From Thermoflexaceae bacterium (GTDB taxonomy: Bacteria; Chloroflexota; Dehalococcoidia; Tepidiformales; Tepidiformaceae), in the NCBI GenBank assembly GCA_015075555.1, contig JABTUD010000002.1:1-64000 (forward strand): 64,000 nt of DNA, written 5' to 3'. Each line of letters begins with the position of its first letter. The stretch's first letter is position 1. Of the stretch, positions 58,689 to 64,000 are shown one piece after another. The notes under the pieces were generated by a model that was given only the letters and a program-made list of their open reading frames with translations, was not told the origin of the DNA and made no database searches. The position numbers were made by a program, and so were the translations under genes.

Positions 58689-60059
58689 TCAGAGGGCGGA
58701 GCGAAGCTGCCCGGCTGCGATTCGCACCTGCCGGGGAGCGGTTCCGCCGGGAAGGTCCCTCGCCGCCAGGGCGGCATCGACATCGAGGGCAAGGATATCG
58801 GGCTCGAAAAGGTCGCAGGCGGCCCGGTAGACCGCGAGCGGGAGCTGGTTCAGTTCGCAGCCCCGCGCCTCGCACTCCCGCACCAGTTGCCCGACCACCC
58901 CGTGGGCCTCGCGGAAGGGCATCCCCTTCCTCACCAGGTAATCGGCGATGTCGGTGGCCAACGAGAACGACTTCCCCGCAGCTTCGCGCATGTGGGCAAG
59001 CTGGAACTCGAGGGAAGGGACCATCGCCGCGAATATCACCAGCGTCGGCTCGACGACCGCAGCCGCAGCAAGCACGGCGGCCTTGTCCTCCTGGAGGTCG
59101 CGGTTGTACGCCAGCGGCTGGCCCTTGAGGTTCACGAGCATGTTCATCAGCTCACCGTAAACGCGCCCTGTGCGCCCGCGGGCCAGCTCGGCGACATCGG
59201 CGTTCTTCTTCTGGGGCATCATGCTCGAACCGGTGGCAAAAGCATCGGGAAGCCGCACGAAACCGAATTCGGCGCTCGCCCAGAGCACGATCTCCTCGGC
59301 GAGCCGCGAGAGGTGCATCTGGGTAATGGCGCACGCCGCCAGGAACTCGGCCATGAAGTCGCGATCGGCGGTGGCATCGAGGCTGTTGCGCGAGACCCCG
59401 TCGAAGCCCAGCTCCCTGGCCACCATCTCCCGGTCCAGCGGATAGGGCGAACCGGCCAGGGCCCCGGACCCCAGGGGCAGCACGTTTGCGCGCCGCCGGC
59501 AGTCACGGAAGCGGTCACGGTCGCGGAGGAGCATCTCACCATAGGCGAGCAGGTGGTGCCCGAGCGTGACCGGCTGAGCGCGCTGGACATGCGTGTAGCC
59601 GGGCATCGGGTCGGCGGCGTGCCTCTCGGCGAGGTCGCACAGCGCCGCAATAAGGCCCTCGCAGCCCTTTGCCAGCCGGTCGCAACGTTCCCGGACCAGC
59701 AGCCGGTTGAGCAAGGCTACCTGGTCGTTGCGGGAGCGGGCGGTGTGCAGGCGCCCGGCGGCCTCACCTATCTTCTCCCGGAGAAGGACTTCCACGTGGG
59801 TGTGGATATCCTCGAGCTCGGGACGCCACGTGACCCGGCCACCGCGGAAGTCCCCAAGTACCTGGCCGAGGCCGTCTACGATCGCCTCCGCATGGGCGAG
59901 GGGGATGATCCCCTGGCGCCCCAGCATGCGCGCGTGAGCGATGGAGCCCGCGATGTCGTGCTCGTAGAGGTCGCGGTCGCTCCCGGCCGTGTAGTCGCGC
60001 GTGAGCGCGTCCATATCGCCATCGAAGCGGCCTCCCCAGGTGCGCTCCCCGCCGGCCAT
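58689..60059 (-). CDS. argH: Argininosuccinate lyase
   Basis: The 456-residue lyase splits argininosuccinate to arginine and fumarate, the last arginine-synthesis step. It contains WGGRFDGDMDALTRDYTAGSDRDLYEHDIAGS, the active-site GSSMMPQKKNADVAELARG and PGYTHVQRAQPVTLGHHL. The length is normal. Its ATG overlaps the stop of the HAD gene by one base (TGATG), so the pair is coupled. argG is not in the window. Confidence 0.97.
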   Translation of the reverse strand: MAGGERTWGGRFDGDMDALTRDYTAGSDRDLYEHDIAGSIAHARMLGRQGIIPLAHAEAIVDGLGQVLGDFRGGRVTWRPELEDIHTHVEVLLREKIGEAAGRLHTARSRNDQVALLNRLLVRERCDRLAKGCEGLIAALCDLAERHAADPMPGYTHVQRAQPVTLGHHLLAYGEMLLRDRDRFRDCRRRANVLPLGSGALAGSPYPLDREMVARELGFDGVSRNSLDATADRDFMAEFLAACAITQMHLSRLAEEIVLWASAEFGFVRLPDAFATGSSMMPQKKNADVAELARGRTGRVYGELMNMLVNLKGQPLAYNRDLQEDKAAVLAAAAVVEPTLVIFAAMVPSLEFQLAHMREAAGKSFSLATDIADYLVRKGMPFREAHGVVGQLVRECEARGCELNQLPLAVYRAACDLFEPDILALDVDAALAARDLPGGTAPRQVRIAAGQLRSAL

Positions 60060-60814
60060 CAGCGTTTCTCCGCAAGGATCGGCAGGTCTAGAAGCTCGGC
60101 CAGCTGATCGAAGACGAAGTCCGGGCTCACGCCCTCGGCGTCCGGGGCGGAGCGGCGCCAGGCGGCCGCCATGCCCAGCTGTTGAGCGCCGGCCACGTCC
60201 TCGGCCAGTGAGTTCCCGACCATGAGCGCCTGGGCGGGGGAGATACCGAGGCGGTCGAGGGCGAATCGGAAGATGGCCGGGTGCGGCTTCAGGTAGCCCA
60301 CCTCAACGGATACGGCTTCGGCGTCCCAGCCGATGTCGAGGCCTGCGTCGCGGAGGTCGGCGCGGAAGCGATCGCCTCCGAAAGCGCGGTTGGTCACGGT
60401 GGCCAGCTGGAAACCGCGGCGGCGGAGCTCGGTGAGGGTGCCGAGGGCATCGGCGAACGGCGCCTTGCCGCCCTCTATCCCGGAGATGTAGGTGGATTCC
60501 AGGAGGCTGGCGGCCTGGTCGCGCGAGAGGTGCAGCCCGATCTGCACAAGCGCCAACTGCGACACCAGGCCATAGTCCGGTTCCGCGAAATCCGTGGCGC
60601 GCGCAGCCCGCATCGCCTCCTCCATCGCCACCCAGGCGGTGCGGGCGACGAGCGAGGGATCCGCATGGTGAAGGCCGAACTCCCGCAGCGCGGCCGCGGC
60701 CCGGCCAGCGGCCAGGCGGCGGAACTCCTCCGGCGGCGGCGCGGCGCGCGAATGCCACAGCGTGTCGCCGATGTCGAAGAGGACGGCGCGGATGAGAAGC
60801 GGCTCGCGGGACAT
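60059..60814 (-). CDS. HAD-superfamily hydrolase
   Basis: The 251-residue HAD protein has motif I VLFDIGDTLW, where the second aspartate of DxD is shifted (DIGD, a known variant), followed by a helical cap, TVTNRAFGGDRF, KPHPAIFRFAL (motif III Lys) and VGNSLAEDVAGAQQLGM (motif IV). It is a phosphatase-like enzyme of unknown substrate. The ATG at 60814 follows GGAG. The longer frame to 60889 lacks a ribosome site. Confidence 0.88.
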   Translation of the reverse strand: MSREPLLIRAVLFDIGDTLWHSRAAPPPEEFRRLAAGRAAAALREFGLHHADPSLVARTAWVAMEEAMRAARATDFAEPDYGLVSQLALVQIGLHLSRDQAASLLESTYISGIEGGKAPFADALGTLTELRRRGFQLATVTNRAFGGDRFRADLRDAGLDIGWDAEAVSVEVGYLKPHPAIFRFALDRLGISPAQALMVGNSLAEDVAGAQQLGMAAAWRRSAPDAEGVSPDFVFDQLAELLDLPILAEKR

Positions 60815-60938
60815 GGTTGGGAGCTCCATCGGGCGCAACGCAGTGTGCCCCGGGGCGTGAATGATCGCACGCACCGGGTGTGCGGACAATGCGCGACAGG
60901 GAATCCGGCCACGCGATGGGGCCTAGCGGCTTGCCCGT

Positions 60939-60944
60939 TACAAT
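60939..60944 (+). promoter_or_regulatory. Putative -10 box (TACAAT), leaderless glgP
   Basis: TACAAT ends 6 bases before the ATG of glgP, with no SD sequence between. Confidence 0.55.
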
Positions 60945-60950
60945 GGCCCC

Positions 60951-63506
60951 ATGCCCGTCCGCGCCCTGCGAACCTTTCGATTAGAGCCCGTCTTGCCGCC
61001 CGAACTGGAGCCGCTGCGCGCGCTGGCAGGGAACCTCTACTGGACGTGGAACACAGGGGCCGCAGCGTTGTTCCAGAGAATCGACCGCGAGCGATGGCAG
61101 GCGAGCGGCCACAACCCGGTGCGCCTGCTCCAGACGGTCCCCGCCGGGACGCTGGCGCAGCTGGCCCGGGACGATGGTTTCCTGCTGGAGCTGCGCGAGG
61201 TGGCAGAGGCCTTTCGCGAATACATGTCTGGCGCTCCCCGCGCCAGTGTGCCCGGGACGGACGAGGCGGAGGTCATTGCCTACTTCTCACTTGAGTTCGC
61301 CCTTACGGAGACCCTCCCCAACTACTCGGGTGGGCTTGGGGTGCTTGCCGGGGACCACCTCAAGTCGGCCAGTGACCTTGGCCTGCCACTGGTGGGAGTG
61401 GGCCTCCTCTACCAGCAGGGGTACTTTCAGCAGGTGCTTGGCCCCGATGGATGGCAGCGCGAGGAGTACGACGACATCGATGTCGCAAGCCAGCCCGTGC
61501 GCCGTGTGCGCGATGGCCGTGGCGAGCCGCTGACGGTGCAGGTGCCCTTTGACTCGCGCGATGTGCAGGCCAGCGTCTGGCGCCTGGACGTGGGACGCAC
61601 GCCGCTCTTTCTGCTGGATAGCAACCTCGAATCGAACCACGCCGACGACAGGGCGATTTCGGGCCGGCTCTACGGCGGGGACCTGGAGACGCGCATTCAG
61701 CAGGAGATGCTCCTCGGCATCGGCGGCATCAGGGCCCTGAGGGCGATGGGCCTGCGCCCCGCCGTCTGCCACATGAACGAGGGCCACTCGGCGCTCCTCG
61801 GCGTAGACCGCATCCGTACGCTCATGGAGGAGACCGGCGCCAGCTTCGATGAGGCGCGCCTGCCCGTTTCCGCTGCAACGGTCTTCACAACGCACACCGC
61901 GGTCGCCGCGGGCATCGACCTGTTCCCACCCGACCTGGTGCGAAAGCACCTCGGCCACTACTACACGAGCATGGGCCTCGATGACCACACGTTCATCGGG
62001 CTCGGGCGCACACACCCTGGCGACGACAACGAGCCGTTCTCGATGGCCCAGCTGGGCCTTCGCCTGAGCGGCTACAGGAATGGGGTTTCGAGAGTCCACC
62101 GCACAGTTTCGCGCAGGCTCTGGGCCTCCACGTGGCCAGACCTGCCGATCGAACAGGTGCCCATCGATTCCATCACCAATGGCGTGCACCTGCCCACGTG
62201 GGTCTCGCACGAGATGGGGAATCTCTACGACCGCTACATAGGCGCAGGGTGGAGGAGCGACCCGGCCCGGCCGGAGATCTGGGGCGGTCTCAGCGAAGTG
62301 CCCGCCCAGGAGCTCTGGGAGGTGCATGAACGCCAGCGCGAACGGCTGATCAATCGAGCCCGCCTGCAGCATCGCGATAGCTCCATCCGGCTCGGGCTGG
62401 CGGGCACTTCCGAGTCCTGGGGCCAGGTTCTTGACCCGGGAGCACTCACCATCGGCTTCGCGCGGCGATTCGCGGGTTACAAGCGGGCGACGCTGCTCTT
62501 CCGCAACCCGAAGCGGCTTGCCCGGCTGCTTAACCACCCGGAACGGCCAATCCAGTTCGTCTTCGCCGGCAAGGCCCATCCCAGGGACGAGCCCGCAAAG
62601 CAACTCATCCGCGAAGTGGTGGAGATGAGCAGGCGGCCCGAGTTCCGCGACCGGCTGGTGCTGCTGGAGCGGTACGACATTGAGCTTGCGCGTGCGCTGG
62701 TCCAGGGCACCGACGTCTGGATGAACACCCCCCTCCGGCCCCTGGAGGCGAGCGGCACCAGCGGCATGAAGGCCGCGGCAAACGGCGTGCTCAACTTCAG
62801 CGTCATGGATGGCTGGTGGTCGGAAGCGTACAGGCCGGGACTCGGCTGGGCGATTGGCCGGGACCGCGCCGACGACGACCCGGAGGTCCAGGACACAATC
62901 GACGCTGAATCGATCTACGACCTCCTTGAGCAGGAGGTGGCGCCGGCCTTCTACGAACGCGACGTGGATGGCGTTCCGGTACGGTGGGTCGAGTGGATGA
63001 AGCGATCGATCATGACGCTTGCGCCGCAATTCAACACCAACCGCATGGTGAGCGAATACGCCCGGGGTGCGTATGCCCCCGCGGCCGCGTCGTGGCACCG
63101 GCTGCGGGAGGACGGGCTGCGTCCTGCCCGGGCGCTTTCGGCCTGGCTGACCCGGATGGCAGCGGGCTGGCAGGCGATCAAGGTCCTCTCGGTTGAAGAT
63201 GACCTGGGGGAAGCGCCCTCTTCGAATGCGCCCGTGACCGTGACTGTGCAGGCACATTTCGGTGCGCTCCAGCACACCGACGTGCGCCTCGACGTGGCCT
63301 TCGGGCCCGCTCTGCGAAGCGGGGAGATCGAGATCGCCGGCATGGCGCCGCTGGCGTTCCAGGAGATGCGCGAAGACGGGACCTGCCGGTTCGCGGGCAC
63401 GTTCGTGGCAGGAACCGGCGGGCGAATGGGCTACGCCATCCGCCTCACCCCCGCCCACCCGGACCTGCGCGACCCGTTCCTGCCGGGACTTGCCCGCTGG
63501 GCGTGA
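60951..63506 (+). CDS. glgP: Alpha-glucan phosphorylase (GT35)
   Basis: The 851-residue phosphorylase releases glucose 1-phosphate from glycogen or maltodextrin. It has an N-terminal domain of the alpha-glucan phosphorylase type (LRALAGNLYWTWN), YSGGLGVLAGDHLKSASDLGLPLVGVGLLY, GFARRFAGYKRATLLF and the PLP-lysine segment EASGTSGMKAAANGVLNFSVMDGWW. This is the long alpha-glucan phosphorylase subfamily of thermophiles and Chloroflexota. It precedes a GH57 gene with an SD between them; both should act on storage glucan. Confidence 0.95.
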   Translation: MPVRALRTFRLEPVLPPELEPLRALAGNLYWTWNTGAAALFQRIDRERWQASGHNPVRLLQTVPAGTLAQLARDDGFLLELREVAEAFREYMSGAPRASVPGTDEAEVIAYFSLEFALTETLPNYSGGLGVLAGDHLKSASDLGLPLVGVGLLYQQGYFQQVLGPDGWQREEYDDIDVASQPVRRVRDGRGEPLTVQVPFDSRDVQASVWRLDVGRTPLFLLDSNLESNHADDRAISGRLYGGDLETRIQQEMLLGIGGIRALRAMGLRPAVCHMNEGHSALLGVDRIRTLMEETGASFDEARLPVSAATVFTTHTAVAAGIDLFPPDLVRKHLGHYYTSMGLDDHTFIGLGRTHPGDDNEPFSMAQLGLRLSGYRNGVSRVHRTVSRRLWASTWPDLPIEQVPIDSITNGVHLPTWVSHEMGNLYDRYIGAGWRSDPARPEIWGGLSEVPAQELWEVHERQRERLINRARLQHRDSSIRLGLAGTSESWGQVLDPGALTIGFARRFAGYKRATLLFRNPKRLARLLNHPERPIQFVFAGKAHPRDEPAKQLIREVVEMSRRPEFRDRLVLLERYDIELARALVQGTDVWMNTPLRPLEASGTSGMKAAANGVLNFSVMDGWWSEAYRPGLGWAIGRDRADDDPEVQDTIDAESIYDLLEQEVAPAFYERDVDGVPVRWVEWMKRSIMTLAPQFNTNRMVSEYARGAYAPAAASWHRLREDGLRPARALSAWLTRMAAGWQAIKVLSVEDDLGEAPSSNAPVTVTVQAHFGALQHTDVRLDVAFGPALRSGEIEIAGMAPLAFQEMREDGTCRFAGTFVAGTGGRMGYAIRLTPAHPDLRDPFLPGLARWA

Positions 63507-63517
63507 AGGAGGGCTGC

Positions 63518-64000
63518 ATGAGCCGCGGATACGCCACCTTTGTCCTGCACACACACCTGCCCTACTGCCGGCTCGCCGGCCGCTGGCCGCACGGGGAGGA
63601 GTGGCTGCACGAGGCGATGCTCGAATGCTACCTGCCACTCGTACGCGCGCTTCGCCGGGCCGGCCACGACTGCGGCGGCTCGCTGGGCGTGACGATCAAC
63701 GTCACCCCGATCCTTGCCGAGCAATTGCGCGACGCGCTGGTCCAGGAGAATTTCCGCGCCTACCTGCGCGAGCGCATTGCCGGCGCCCGGTCCGACGTCG
63801 AGCGCTTCAGCGCTACACCGGGGCTGCGGGGCGTGACCGCGGCCTTCCACCGCGAGCGATACCAGGCCACACAATCCTTCTTCGAAGACGAGATCGCCGG
63901 GGATGTGGTCGGCGCGCTCGCAGAGCTTGAAGGCACGGGCCACATTGAGGTCGCTACCTCGGCGGCAACCCACGGTTACCTGCCCCTGCTGCAGGACGAC
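63518..64000 (+). CDS. GH57-family glycoside hydrolase, probably branching enzyme (partial)
   Basis: The frame is open to the window end, giving 161 residues. The N terminus FVLHTHLPYCRLAGRWPHGEEWLHEAMLECYLPL (in pattern) matches GH57 catalytic domains, many of which are 1,4-alpha-glucan branching enzymes. AAGGAGGG precedes the ATG. The catalytic residues lie beyond the window. Context with glgP supports a glycogen role. Confidence 0.85.
   Translation, partial: MSRGYATFVLHTHLPYCRLAGRWPHGEEWLHEAMLECYLPLVRALRRAGHDCGGSLGVTINVTPILAEQLRDALVQENFRAYLRERIAGARSDVERFSATPGLRGVTAAFHRERYQATQSFFEDEIAGDVVGALAELEGTGHIEVATSAATHGYLPLLQDD

Noticed and set aside
61287-63638. Long reverse-strand open frame (783 codons) opposite glgP
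   Set aside because: It is a GC-bias shadow of a confirmed phosphorylase; no domain or motif was seen in the translation.
1-64000. tRNA, rRNA, RNase P RNA, SRP RNA and CRISPR repeats
   Set aside because: Typical T-arm (GGTTCGAATCC), GAGGAAAGTCC and direct-repeat patterns were looked for on both strands and not found apart from the tmRNA.

Overview
The window is GC-rich, gene-dense bacterial chromosome with about 60 protein genes, one tmRNA gene and one insertion sequence. No tRNA, rRNA, CRISPR array or prophage was seen. Several things fit a Chloroflexota bacterium, perhaps an aerobic member of the Dehalococcoidia (an inference; no marker phylogeny was possible): repeated family III CoA-transferases with an acyl-CoA dehydrogenase and enoyl-CoA hydratase, lipoproteins with a lipobox but little other recognisable similarity, a short cysteinyl-tRNA synthetase, and a GT35 phosphorylase beside a GH57 enzyme. 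Many genes start with GTG or TTG. At least nine have a TANNNT box ending only 5-8 nt before the start codon, which suggests leaderless transcription.

Layout. 0-7 kb: end of an unknown gene, an MBL hydrolase divergent from ispG, a YjdF-like membrane protein, a lipoprotein, a PatB/MalY C-S lyase, the tmRNA gene ssrA, and an SDR protein. 7-16 kb: a sensor kinase/response regulator pair, a divergent class II aldolase, an orphan OmpR-like regulator, a sigma-28-type factor, a beta-propeller protein, a Ctp protease and smpB. 16-20 kb: dxs, a polyprenyl synthase and a hexapeptide acyltransferase. 20-30 kb: HD-GYP/TetR pair, CoA-transferases (one a tandem fusion), cysS, a CHAP/SH3-like secreted protein and a stand-alone SF2 helicase. 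30-44 kb: K+ channel, Sir2 deacylase, CoA-transferase, enoyl-CoA hydratase, acyl-CoA dehydrogenase, a cupin/kinase/hydrolase/phosphoribosyltransferase group, a cyclase, a tiny zinc ribbon and a D-threonine-aldolase-like enzyme. 44-52 kb: translation block (bipA, infC-rpmI-rplT, lepA) with galU and a coupled unknown gene. 52-64 kb: lipoproteins, a putative lipoprotein metallopeptidase, malate dehydrogenase, an IS481-type element, a SHOCT membrane protein coupled to a 32-residue membrane peptide, argH-HAD, and the start of a glycogen operon (glgP and GH57).

Functional themes. ispG, dxs and the prenyl synthase supply and use MEP-pathway isoprenoid precursors. ssrA and smpB form the trans-translation pair, although the tag frame is unusual. 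The CoA-transferase, dehydrogenase and hydratase genes point to fatty or organic acid catabolism. glgP with GH57 handles storage glucan.

The observations most worth following up are the leaderless-promoter pattern, the tmRNA tag, the unannotated small proteins (46 and 32 residues), the galU-coupled gene with a nuclease-like C terminus, and the tandem CoA-transferase whose first half lacks the catalytic aspartate. No obviously new multi-gene defence or biosynthetic system was identified.
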